DNA from: Haematococcus lacustris
Lineage: Eukaryota > Chlorophyta > Chlorophyceae > Chlamydomonadales > Haematococcaceae
Direction of reading: 5' to 3'
Assembly (NCBI GenBank): GCA_030144725.1
Contig: JASKMD010000012.1
Coordinates: forward strand, 7,177,095-7,241,094
Length of the DNA stretch: 64,000 nucleotides
The position numbers and the translations under genes are program-made. Below, in pieces: positions 23,501 to 33,850 of the stretch (positions are counted from its first letter, which is position 1; every line of letters starts with the position of its first letter). The notes beneath the pieces are model-generated. The model was not told where the DNA came from. It made no database searches and saw only the letters and a list, made by a program, of their open reading frames with translations.

Positions 23501-24157
23501 CTGCCCACGGAGCCTGCATAACAGGAGTAGCATGTCTTGCAACAGCTAGTACTGCTTGGCTAGGGCCTGGATCGTAGACAACATGCAGGTTGCTCTTGCT
23601 CGCATGCAAGCTCAACAACCTGTCCTGCTGTATGTCTGTATGATAACCAGGGTAAGGGTGCTAGCAACGCTTGGCCCATGCCAGTTTGCTATGGACTGCC
23701 TGTAGGTGGTGACCATCAATGCTCGCGCCCCCTCCATCGCACACTTCATGGTACGCATCTCAGCTGTGGTGGGAGGCGTCTTCGCCATCTCACGTGAGTT
23801 GGGCAGTCTGCCTTGCCCCTCTGCACAGTGTGTCAATGCATTGCTAGCGCTGCAGGCAATGCTGTGCACTGTCAATCCTTCTGACACTGTAGTTGCCCGT
23901 AGCGCTATAATGCATGGATACGCCCATGGTCAAACTAGACAAGGTCAGCTGCCTGCCAGGCTAGGATGTTGTGCAATGGATGCGTACAGTGGCCTGTCTT
24001 AACACCCCATGTAGTGAACCCCCACCCTCTGTAACGGTAGATAGGACTTGTACGAGCGTTACACTCGTATCCATGCCCTGAGGAATCATGTTGTTTGGTC
24101 GCAGGGATGCTGGACCGCCAGGTGCATTGGTTGGTGTCTCTACTTGGACTTGTTTGA
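20574..24157 (+). CDS. ERGIC3/Erv46-type ER-Golgi cargo receptor
   Basis: Eleven modelled exons are 20574-20661, 20734-20816, 20901-20976, 21087-21236, 21496-21551, 21867-22025, 22314-22469, 23004-23077, 23229-23295, 23706-23793 and 24105-24157. All phases agree, giving 349 codons. The N-terminus (SAYAKPETHL) is followed by a transmembrane segment (TIFSVALALYLFIHE), then DLPIFIDISFPSTPC, LSIDVLDVSGTAEND, EGCHLSGTFIVKRVAGRVHI, ILERNLSSFKYFLK, VVPTEYYS and LLYDMSPIVV, and a second membrane segment near residues 318-345. This is the expected series for the ERGIC/COPII receptor family, which cycles between ER and Golgi with a lumenal loop that binds cargo. Intron 4 begins with GC (AAATAG|GCAAGT) and keeps phase. 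The C-terminal tail is very short, without an obvious KKxx signal. Confidence 0.88.
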
Positions 24158-25293
24158 GCCAAGGGATGCGGCTGTGTTTCAGTAATCAGCAAGTCATTCG
24201 ACAAGCACGGGTATAATAAGTAATGATCAGCCAGTCATATGTCAGACACGCATAACGCGGGACGGACCCAGACGCTCTGCTGCAGCGCTGTGCAAACCCG
24301 CTTCGGTGCAGCGGGACAGGCCGATCACATCCCAGGATCACTCTCACATCAACACCCTAGCTGTGAGCGGAGGGAGCCTGGAACCCAACCTGCCCCTCCA
24401 TAGCCTTCTTAAACACTTAGTAGCCTAGGCCCAGGCGGGGCACATGATGAGCCGGCTCAACAACCCAACACACAGACACCTAATAACATTATTGCAACAA
24501 ATACTCCACCCCCGAGACTCAGCCAATGATCTGGTGGCCCTCTCACGCAGACACGAAATCGCTAGCCCCTCCTGGCTGCACAAGTGAGAACCTTCCCTTG
24601 AACACTGTCAACAATTAGCCACCACCCTTCTGACCAAATCCAATGCAGCCGCCATGCAAAGCAAGCATGCCGCGCTCACCTACATCGTTGAGAGCAAGGC
24701 TGAGCAACAGCTCATCACTGAAGGGAACTCACAAGGCTGGCTAACCAGCACAGACACTGCACTCCACCCGCGATATCCTGGTTTTGGGGGCTACCTCTGC
24801 CTGCCAGTCTGACTGACACTCACTAGTAGAGTCACTACACAGCCAGCCCACCCCGCTGCCAAGACGACACCACAAGCACATTCACCTCCTCTCCTAGCAC
24901 CCGTCCAGCTAATGCCTCTTGTAAAGAAGTGTAGCCCCTGGACTCGCCGGGATAGGGCTATATGGTGTAATAATGCTCATGTAGCATTAGCTCCGTGTCG
25001 TCCTCTCGCCAATCATATCGGTGTATGTCTACTGGCCTCGGCGGCGTAACTGAGTGTAAAGCTTTCGCTGTGGTGGAAAAAGACAAAATCCAAGCGCTTG
25101 CGGGTGTACTACGAGGCCTTTGTACGCGGTATGCGGAGGTCGAATACCACGAGGTGGGTGTTCCAGGGCGTTTGCAAGATAGCTCGGCAGGTTCCGTGCC
25201 GGCCGATTGAGACAACTTGTCCCGCAGTTGGCCTTGCAAGTGCCTCTGGCGGCCGGCACAAAGTGCACTACATTGAAACTAGTCCGCCGAGTG
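24158..25293. other. Intergenic, one stop-free unassigned stretch
   Basis: The only item of note is a + strand frame without stops and without an ATG start, about 24606-24813, containing MQSKHAALTYIVESKAEQQL. It may be a decayed exon or mobile-element piece; no family recognised. Confidence 0.3.
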
Positions 25294-26823
25294 ATGGCCG
25301 AGCCCGCTGAGAGCCCCTGGGTGGAGCCGCAGCTTGAGAGGTGACAGCTGCTGCACATGAACATCTCTCTAGCTTTGCAGACCCAGCGTCATGGATGTGC
25401 CTGCTGTAGCAGCTCCATCAACACTTGCGTGTGCAGATGGCTTGTTCAGCACGAGGGCCTGCCCTTGCAAACCCCAGCTGCTAGGAAACTGGCAGCTGCA
25501 GTGCGGGAGGTCAGCGAGTCAGTCTGCCTGGGCAGCAACCAGCTGGACTTCTGGCTGGTGAGCCAGCAGCTGTGTGGCCTGGAGAGGGGTGAGCATGGGG
25601 CAGACATAAAAGTTGTGTCTGCTTGGTGACAGTTGAACAGGCAACCAAGCAACAGCAGGCCCATCTCCTACCTACCTAAAAGCCTGTCACTACTGTGTTC
25701 ACCTTGCGCTGTTGATGCAGCCATGTGAATAGTGAGAGGTGTCAATGCCCAACAGCTACACCCAGGCTGGGGGCTCAGCGGCGTAGACCACTATCACTAT
25801 CAACAACAAGCCAGTGCCCCACAACGCATAAAGCAGGCAGCATTCACTCCCAGAGTACATCTGTGCTGTGGTCAAGATTGTGTCATGGCTAGCTGTCTGA
25901 GATTGCTGACCTACTGTCTTGGACCCAGGCACAACAGCGATGGTGGGATGTGGAAACCAGTACCCACCAAGAGCCTTGCTGAGCTAAGCATACAGGCTTC
26001 TGAATGCTGGCCATCAGCCAGACCATGTGTATTCTTGACGCACGCCCTAGCCTTCTCACCCTCACCCCTTCTCGCTTGAGCTTGAATTCCCTGTTTGTTG
26101 CCATGCAGGCCCTAGGTGCCAAGCAGCTGCAGGAGGGGACCCGCAAGGGCAACGAGTACCACTGCGTGTGTGAGGGGCACGACCTGAAAGCATACCTGTT
26201 CAAGTTTGTGAAGGCCTGGCAGCTAGTGCCGGGCACCAACACACGGCAGCCCATAACAGAAGGTGGGTCAAGCTGTTGAAGTGAAGTGAGGTTGAGGTCA
26301 GCCAGAACGACAGAGTTCCAAACAACATTACCCTGACAGGCTTTGCTTGCAGTTAACACATGCAAAGAGTGATACAAAGTGTTGATGCCTAAGATATGCT
26401 GATTCAGCAATGCCAACCATTTTACTGCTTGCTGTTTAACACACGCATGGTGAAATAATGCACAGTGTGGCAATGTGTCCATGCCTAGGGCATGCTGTTC
26501 TGGACCAAACCATAATTATTACCGAGGCACGCTGCTTGCTAGTGACCTTTTGAGGGTCTGTCAGCTGCTGCTTCAGAGCTGGGGCAGCTGAAACGATGCT
26601 CTTGCCACAGCGGAAGGAGATCGGCGCTGTACGTTGCCTGCTTGCCATTGATTTGTGCCGTACTGCCCTGGCCCTGCTGCGCATGGTTGCAGAACGGTTC
26701 ATATTGGAGGTGACTGCGAGGGTGGCGGAAGGTCAGCACGTGAACGCAGCACGCGCTATTGGCATTCTTGCACAGAAACTGACCGCCCTGGTGGCCCTGC
26801 AGCCCGCAATCATCCCGATGTGA
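25294..26823 (+). CDS. Unrecognised multi-exon gene (partial model)
   Basis: Supported exons are 25294-25340 (starts MAEPAESPWVEPQ), 25437-25588, 26109-26262 and 26555-26823 (stop TGA 26821-26823). Borders 1/2 and 3/4 agree in phase. Exon 2 ends in phase 1 but exon 3 must start in phase 0, so at least one exon between 25589 and 26108 is missing from this model. The protein is helix-rich, with LAAAVREVSESVCLGSNQLD in exon 2, GHDLKAYLFKFVKAWQLVPG in exon 3, and a hydrophobic helix GAVRCLLAIDLCRTALALLR followed by an Ala/Val-rich C-terminus in exon 4. I recognise no domain and give no function. The exon-4 acceptor (TTTTGAG|GG) was chosen because it alone keeps the frame. Confidence 0.5.
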
Positions 26824-27039
26824 TGAGCCTGGCGTGGCAGATTGAAAGTGTGCACGGCGGCATGCTTGTACAAAGATTGTGCACCATGCCATGTGCATGG
26901 CAGCCAAACCCAGTAGCACCTTCACACTGCCCAGTAGTGGGATTCGTCCCATTGAATGCTCCTAAGATTGGTGTTGTCATGCCAGCGGTGTGTTGGGCTG
27001 GTGCAGTAATTTGAATGTTACACCCCCACACACAACAAT

Positions 27040-27635
27040 AGGGAGGAGCTGGGCCTGGGCTGGGGGAGGGGCTGGGCCTGGGCTGGGGGAGGGGTTGGCT
27101 CCTGGGCAGGTGGATGGGGTGGCTCCTGGCAGGTGGAAGGGGGGCCTTGGCAGGTGGAGGGGGGGCTTAGGCAGGTGGAGGAGGGGCCTGGGCTGGGGGA
27201 AGGGGTGTGTGTCGCCGTGGCGCTGACTGTTTGCTGGACGCACCAGCCGCTCGATGACCTGGCCTGCTGGGGGTACCCAGTCTATGGGTCAGGTCTGACA
27301 AACGTGCTGGGCTGCTCCACCACCAGCCGCTGGATCACCTGGCCTGCTGGGGGTACCGAGTCTGCGGGCCTAGGCTGGTCCCGTGGCAGGTGCAGCTGAC
27401 AAGGCTGGGGGGCATGCAGTGTCAAGCTGACACGGCTGGTGCGGAACTCATCCACAGTCACCAGCCTGTCAGGTCTGACAAACGTGCTGGGCCTGCTGGG
27501 CTGCTCCATCGTCTTTTGTAACCCCTCCCTCACCCCCTTGGCCTTCCACCCCCTTGGCTGAAGCAGCCCGCTCCCAGGAACACCGCCCCCCCCTTACCCG
27601 GCCGTAGTGTTAGCTGGACACCTACTTCATCCCTG
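27040..27635 (-). pseudogene. Fanzor relic F (RuvC-II region and linker)
   Basis: On the minus strand this carries the exon that in copy A2 precedes RuvC-II, then VTVDEFRTSRVSLTLHAPQP with the catalytic Glu kept, then the zinc-finger-region and Pro-rich linker. A short internal duplication repeats PPAGQVI and VEQPS/FVRPD words near 27240-27310. RuvC-I and RuvC-III are absent. The relic ends in the Pro-rich linker near 27040. Confidence 0.65.
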
Positions 27636-28507
27636 TTACACACACACACACACACAAGCAGGCAGCCTTACAGCCGTATTGTGCCAAGGGCTCTTCTATC
27701 AAGCGGTGTAAGCCACATCTATCAAGCGGTGTAAGCCACATCATCATCTATCAGCCAAACTCTCCAAGCCTTCTGGGAGGTGCACCAGTCTGAGTGGTTG
27801 TGTAAAGTTTGCCAAGTGCTGCGTGCATTACATTGTGCCAGGAAGTGTGAATAAAAACAACTGTGAAGCCAAGCAATTTTGCAGAGGTTGCCTGGTTACT
27901 GTCACACAACCGACGGTGGAATCCTTGGCTTTTGCACTGTATGCCTTGACAAGTCAACAATGTGGACGGCGGCTACGCAGAACATAATCGAGTTGTCAAC
28001 ATGCGCGGTACCCACTGCCCCTGCAACCTACACGGCCACCCTGCTTTGCATGATCACATTCAACCCAATGGTCAGCCCCCCCCCCACCCACAACTCTCTA
28101 ATCATCGAGGTTACCATTCTAATGCATGTCTGAATGTAGGCAACCATGGGTTGCTACTCACGGCCCCAGGATCTAATCAAGATCCTGGCACTGCGAGCGG
28201 GTACATGAGCCTGCTGAGACAGAGCCAAAGTCAGCGTGTCCTATGTAATGCACATGGGCGTGTGGCTCACAAACGTCACCTCATGCAAGCGCAATCACAA
28301 CATGCATGGCTAACAATGGCGCACTAGAAGAAGCAACGACAAATACACAGGTCTTAGCAAGGTGAGGTGCAAGCAGCATGAAGCTGTGAGTAATGCATGC
28401 ATACCAGTGATGGTGATCCTTTGCTGTGTAATATCTCATGTGCTGACAGATGTGAAGGCAGAACCTGACATGACCCACCCAGGCTGTCCCACCACAGCCA
28501 CCCAAAC
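27636..28507. other. Intergenic
   Basis: Holds a short CA run at 27638-27655 and a two-copy 24-base tandem repeat (TCTATCAAGCGGTGTAAGCC...) at 27697-27744. No gene seen. Confidence 0.45.
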
Positions 28508-28751
28508 CTACGCGTAAAGCCGCCGCCTGGCCTTGGTCACATGTGAGGCTCCCAGCAAGGACCTGCTGTCCTCGCGCTGGACCGCCTGCTCACGCTCATA
28601 CCGTGGGCGAAAGAAAGAGGACAGGGAGCGGAAGACAGGGCTGTCCTCGTAACGCGACACACTTGCAAGGGATTTGGGAGTGGTAACGTCCCCTTCTGGC
28701 CGGGCCACCGCAAAGCGAGGAGCAATGTCGGCAAACATGTTGCGCAGCGAC
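28508..28751 (-). CDS. Terminal exon of an unrecognised minus-strand gene
   Basis: A pyrimidine-rich acceptor (CTGCCTGGCACAG) precedes an open exon with charged, non-repetitive sequence: SLRNMFADIAPRFAVARPEG, later TTPKSLASVSRYEDSPVFRS and RPRYEREQAVQREDSRSLLG, ending RRLYA-stop. Upstream exons probably lie further right on the minus strand. A short candidate at 28848-28880 reads FPIKQLEVFRQPA, but its phase would create a stop, so I do not join it. No domain recognised. Confidence 0.4.
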
Positions 28752-29741
28752 CTGTGCCAGGCAGGCAGGAGGGCAGGCAGGCACCTAGCGGCATGGCATT
28801 TGCATGTCCACTCATGGTGTTCCTGGGTACATACTATGCTGGTTGCCTGAACACCTCCAGCTGCTTGATGGGGAACCTAACATGCATTTGTCAACCAGCT
28901 GCATGCTTGGGGCAGCAGTGGACAGGGCCCACTAAGACAGAGCTGGGACAAGTGGTCAGGAGTCTGGGTCATCAGCGTGGGTCACTGCAATGCTTGCATC
29001 CCATAGCCGGGGCATAAGCAACAGCTGGGCCTGGCCATCTATGGCTCCTGCCAGAACAAGCATGCATCATGTCACCATAGACATGCAATGACATCAGCTA
29101 TGAAGTCGTCCATCACATCCAGGGTTGACATGCAAGCCACAGGGTCAGCAGGTAGCTCACCCCCATGGTGATGCAGCGGAGAAGCTTGGCGTAGAATGTC
29201 GGTCCCAGGTGTGTCGTCTGGCACATGGAAACCTGTCAGGTGTTTGCACCACAGTGCTTGGGGATGTCATGGTGGCTGTCAGCTTGATGACAGGCAGGTT
29301 GGGCGGGACGGGCAGCACGTGGGGCGGGGGGCCAGGAGGTGCTTTGGGTGCCAGCCATCCTCTACATGCTGGGGCTGAGGAGCGTACGGCTGGGAAGAGC
29401 TTGATGCCCAACACGCCAAGCTTGACATCCAGCTCTTGCTGTTGGCCAGGGCCTGCGCACTGCTTGTAGGCTGCTGGGGGGACTGGCGGCAGGCGCTTTT
29501 GCTGAGGTGCAGCGGAGGGTTTGGCCCGCTGGACAGCTTGTGGGGCTGGCTTGTCTCCTGCTATGGATATTCTGACCCGAACCGGCCATTGCACCAAGGA
29601 AGTGGGTACATCGCAACTGGCGCCTGAAGGACAGCGGGGAAGTGCCTGTATGCAGCAGAAAGATGGGGGTGTTCTGCAAGCACTGCAGGAGAGCTGGCAG
29701 GCCCACTGTGTGCCGCAGGCTCGGCTACAGGTAGTGTTCAT
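28752..29741 (-). other. Possible upstream exons of the same minus-strand gene
   Basis: A 194-codon minus-strand frame at 29157-29741 includes VRISIAGDKPAPQAVQRAKP and LDVKLGVLGIKLFPAV, with an internal acceptor-like CCTGACAG before FHVPDDTPGTDILRQ. These look protein-like, but the splice structure could not be resolved and no family is recognised. Confidence 0.25.
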
Positions 29742-30641
29742 GCACGTAGCACGTGATGTTTTGCACTATGCATTGCGCCCTAATAAAGGAAGAGCAGTTG
29801 CATCGTGGTCGAGTACACCCTTCGTGACACTCCACACCGAGCTGCACACGCACCGCTACGCTTAGTCGATGTCTGTGCTGCACGGCCGCGTCCGTCATTG
29901 TACAAGTGAGGTGGCTAGTATGGCAGCACCCAGCCCTTCAGCCAGCGATGGGCTTCAGCAGGCAAATTGCGCAGAGTCGCAGGCAATTGATCCGTCCAAG
30001 GCGCAAGGTTGAACTAAGGTCAAACTACGTAGATACAGTGCGCGCGTCAACGGCTTGATGCGTGACACGGGCTTAACATGCCAGCCACATCTCCTGCTTT
30101 TGTCTTCTTTGTCGGTTTGCAATGCGGTTTGAAATACCAGGGTCGATGTGTCGGGCTGCTGCGACTAGCGTAATCAGTAATGCATACCTAAGCCTATGTA
30201 CGGACATTGGAGCTCTGGCAACCATGCGAAGTGCCCCTAACCGACTCACTCGCGGCGCAGGGTTCCGCACGCGTCAGCGCGCGGACTCGCCGCTTCAAAC
30301 GCTGGAGCTCGTCGTGACATTGAGGCGCCTCATGATAGTTGGCCTCGTACGCGGCCCGAGGCATTCACGCCGGGCAATTGCAAGTGCCGCGGTGCTGTGT
30401 CTCAGTTTCTGCGGTCATTTTCGGCACCTGTGTAAGTGCTGTCAAGAAGTATGCGCCGACACGTGGCAACAAAGCAAAGGTAGCAGAAACTGGCGGCCCA
30501 GGTTGTCAGTGACTCCCAGGGTGCCTGCTGTGCTTTCACTGGGCTACCAAACATCAAGCAGCTGGATACTCAATGAATGGAGGTCGAGGTGAAGACGAAC
30601 CTATGTCCTAGAATCAATCATGACGGTTATGAGGATAGCTT
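29742..30641. other. Intergenic
   Basis: A 156-codon + strand open frame (30122-30592) has no recognisable domain or splice support. I see nothing firm. Confidence 0.4.
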
Positions 30642-30725
30642 AGCCCCCTTGTCCCTCACTAGGGCCTCCATTTGAACCGGACCACTAGGGACTACTAGTG
30701 GCCACTAGCGGGTCCACTCAAACTT
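30642..30725 (-). repeat. Class A Fanzor 3'-flank, shortened copy
   Basis: Reverse complement of the GGAGGCCCTAGTGAGGGACA-type element, with the CCACTAG/CTAGTGG core. It sits about 65 bases beyond the truncated end of Fanzor copy B, in the orientation expected for that copy's own 3' end. This suggests an internal deletion removed the RuvC-II/III half. Confidence 0.65.
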
Positions 30726-30789
30726 TGGTTTTGGGGCTATACGCAATGCCAGGTCAGGTCAGGTATCAGGTCCAGGTTATATACAAAAC

Positions 30790-32761
30790 CATCACTTGTC
30801 CTGGGGTCCGTACAGCCTCAGCCGCTGCCGTGCCCACTTGGGGTCCAGGTACACCTCCCACACCGTGTCCCAGGTGGCCAGGGTGACGCTGATGTGCATC
30901 AGGTTCGCCACCAGGGAGGTGCCAGCTGAGCTTGCTGCTGCCAGGTGCTGGAGGTGGGCTTGATAGGTGCTAGCCACCGCTCGGTGTCACGGCGGGCGTT
31001 GTTAAGGCCACTGGCATGCTTCACCTGGCCCTTGGTCAGCTTCCACCGGGCCAGCTGGTCAGCTACCAGCTGGCCTGACCTCTCGTCCCCCCCAGAGGCT
31101 GCGCTGACTGCCTGGGTGACGCCGGGGTCGATGCCCACCCCGATCTGTGTGGCTGGATCAAACACAAACTCACGCGTCTCAGCTATGCCCTTGCCTATTT
31201 GGGGGATTCCCACTGCATGGGCTGCTACAGCTGCTGCACTAGGGCGGCTGTTGCTGCTGGCAGCTGGGGGTGGGGCAGGAGGAGGGGGGAGGGGGCGCGT
31301 GTAGTGCACACACACGCTGACGCCGTCTGTCTCCACAGTCCTCTCAATCTGAAACCCCTTGTTGCGAAGCTTGCCCGTGTTGAACGACCTAGCCCAGTGG
31401 TGGCTCAGTGCTGGCTCTGAGGTGAATGCTGCCTTCTTTCCTTGGTCAGACCCAGCTGCTTGCACACCCCGTGCAACACCCTGCTGTCCACCTTGATGAA
31501 GTGAAGGCCCACCCTGGCCATGGGGGTGAGGGTGAAGGGGGGTGGAAAGGTCAGGGTCCGGGGACTAACCCTACACTTGCCGCGCTTTGGCTGCCCTGGC
31601 GTGGGGGGGGTGGGGGGCTGCTGCCAATGCTCTAGCCACCTGCACACATGCACCGCATGGCGCATGCGGCATGGCAGGGGCAGGGTGTCCTGCAGGGACC
31701 CTTGCTTCTTCATTCCCAGCAAATCGCGGTGCTTGTCGGCCTACTCTATCAGGTCAGCCACATGCGTCCAGGTTGGCAGCCTGCAGCTCAAGCTATGAGC
31801 GCTGATGCCATACCCACACGCCATCGTGATGAACAGCTGAGCCTCCTCCCCGTTCCAGTTCAACTGGGCCCTGGCTGCCTTGGCGTAAAGCGCTCTGCAT
31901 GTGCATGCAGGTCAGGTGGTCAGGTCAGGTCAGGTCAGGCCAGGCCAGGGGCGGGGCGGGGCGGGGCGGGGCGGGGCGGGGCGGGGCGGGGCGGGGCGGG
32001 GCGGGGCGGGGCGGGGCGGGGCGGGGCGGGGCGGGGCGGGGCGGGGCGGGGCGGGGCGGGGCGGGGCGGGGCGGGGCGGGGCGGGGCGGGGCGGGGCGGG
32101 GCGGGGCGGGGCGGGGCGGGGCGGGGCGGGGCGGGGCGGGGCGGGGCGGGGCGGGGCGGGGCGGGGCGGGGCGGGGCGGGGCGGGGCGGGGCGGGGCGGG
32201 GCGGGGCGGGGCGGGGCGGGGCGGGGCGGGGCGGGGCGGGGCGGGGCGGGGCGGGGCGGGGCGGGGCGGGGCGGGGCGGGGCGGGGCGGGGCGGGGCGGG
32301 GCGGGGCGGGGCGGGGCGGGGCGGGGCGGGGCGGGGCGGGGCGGGGCGGGGCGGGGCGGGGCGGGGCGGGGCGGGGCGGGGCGGGGCGGGGCGGGGCGGG
32401 GCGGGGCGGGGCGGGGCGGGGCGGGGCGGGGCGGGGCGGGGCGGGGCGGGGCGGGGCGGGGCGGGGCGGGGCGGGGCGGGGCGGGGCGGCTACAGCTCCA
32501 GCGGTCAGGGTCATGGCAGTTCAGAGCGTATGCACCACCATTACTTGCCTGGGTTGGAGTAGTGCTGCTGCATGCTGACTGCCAGCGGCATTGAGTGCAC
32601 TCCGATGGTGTTGGCGTCACCCCTCAGGTTGATGTTGCCCAGCTCCTGCAGCTTGGTCAGCAACGCCTGGCTGCTGGGGTCCTCAAAGACTGGCATGAGC
32701 ATGGGGCGCCGCCGCTGCAGCTGGTTGTAGACTGTCAGGAAGTCAGAATTCCCTGAGCTGC
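30790..32761 (-). pseudogene. Fanzor (TnpB-like) nuclease, copy B, N-terminal two thirds
   Basis: One upstream exon (32761-32546) carries FLTVYNQLQRRRPMLMPVFE and INLRGDANTIGVHSMPLAV. A GT-AG intron (32545-31895) joins in phase to an exon reading ALYAKAARAQLNWNGEEAQL. It then runs through KVDSRVLHGVCKQLGLT, SEPALSHHWARSFNT, a Pro-rich linker and RuvC-I (VGIDPGVTQAV, near 31115-31145) to YLDPKWARQRLRLYGPQD. Defects are an in-frame TAG at 31741-31743, one-base frameshifts near 31432 and 30966, and loss of everything after GPQD. The intron is mostly a (GGGGC)n array. An acidic Ser/Asp-rich frame upstream (to about 32960) may be the first exon. This is the most complete N-terminus of the family in the window. 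Confidence 0.75.
31909..32490. repeat. (GGGGC)n array, about 108 units
   Basis: After a leader of CAGGT/CAGGC pentamers (31909-31947), a virtually perfect GGGGC pentamer runs from 31948 to about 32488. Every frame on the + strand is open (Gly/Ala/Arg) and every minus frame reads Pro/Ala/Arg, so the long ORFs here are artefacts of the repeat. It lies inside the intron of Fanzor copy B. The G-rich strand can form G-quadruplexes. Confidence 0.95.
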
Positions 32762-32873
32762 CTGTGTATCAGGGGGTCTTCGCTGTCAAGGGGCAGGGGA
32801 GGCCCACTGAGTGCAAGGGCTGCCAGACGGGCGCTGCAACGCCTTGGGGGGTCTGCGTGACTGGCTCAGGCTC

Positions 32874-32940
32874 TGACTCTGACTCCGAGTCAGACTGTGA
32901 CTCCGGCTGAAAGTCACAGTCTGACTCGGAGTCGGAGTCA
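32874..32940. repeat. 29-base inverted repeat (hairpin) in an acidic frame
   Basis: Arms 32874-32902 and 32912-32940 match at 28 of 29 bases, with a 9-base loop. On the minus strand they read as Ser/Asp/Glu repeats (SDSDSESD...). This probably lies at the 5' end of Fanzor copy B. Confidence 0.8.
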
Positions 32941-33675
32941 CTGTCCCACCACATGCTGGCAGGGGCAGGGGCACGCAGGGGGAGTGGGGGTAGGGGGGGC
33001 GCATCAGGGGCTTGGGAGGCTGCATGGCTGGAGGTGTAGGGGCGCTGCGGTACCCCGGGGTGGGTAGCCCACCAGGCACGTCAAAAAGATACGCAACACA
33101 AAAAGCGAGGCGATCACGCGCAGCTGGGAGTGTATCTCGGCCCGCAGCTGGAAGCGGGAGCGCCACCCGGGACCTTGACGACCTGCAGCCAAGCACAACT
33201 AACAGTTTGACAGGCCAAGACACAATGCGGGGACACAAACAGTGCGGGGACACACAAGGCGGGGGCGGCCTTTCACCTAACGTCTGCTCGTTGCCCACCC
33301 ATCCCGGCGCTCCTGTCGTTGTTTCCCTTGAGGAGAACGAGACGTTGCGATGGAACCAACAGGAGCGACCGGTTATTACACAGCGCGTAACTCACGTAGC
33401 CCACAGTCGGCAAGGGACACGAACCTTTCGGTTTCGTTGGCGGGCCCTTCTTTTGCTGGGCGGTGCCCTTCCGCTTCTTCTTGGTCATCACGCGACGTGA
33501 GCTGTCGCTTGATTGTCGCTTTGTTGATCGACTTTAATTGTCACTTTGTTGTTGTGATTGGCAGCCACGCTTTCACAGCCATCCTGCCCTTGACAGCTTG
33601 AACACTCTCAATCAGCCCCAGGATGAACACAAGCAGGCAGTCTAGCTTGCAGTAGTTTGTAGCATTGTAGTCCGA

Positions 33676-33850
33676 CCACCTACCTAAGCGGTGGGGGACC
33701 CGCAAGCAGCTGGTGGTGTTCTTTGGTAACGCAGGCATTGACACCCGGGGTGGGTGGGGGGCCAAGGCTGTGCTGCACGCTTGCCGCAAGGTGGTGGAGA
33801 GGGCCAACAGCGGCAACCGACAGGGTGCCAGGCAAGGTGGTGACTGTGGA
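33676..33850 (+). pseudogene. Fanzor copy C, fragment upstream of the insertion
   Basis: Encodes TRKQLVVFFGNAGIDTRGGW and CRKVVERA, the block just before RuvC-II. A one-base frameshift precedes the expected GKVVTVD. The reading is cut at the codon for that Asp by the element beginning at 33851 and resumes at 36430. Confidence 0.7.

Noticed and set aside
32546..32550. GC-AG donor for the Fanzor copy B intron (CAG|GCAAGT)
   Set aside because: A GT donor four bases downstream (AA|GTAATG) gives the correct phase into ALYAKAARAQ, so the GC site is not needed.
31648..32620. Very long Gly/Ala/Arg and Pro/Ala/Arg open frames
   Set aside because: They are translations of the GGGGC pentamer, open in all frames on both strands; no unique coding sequence supports them.
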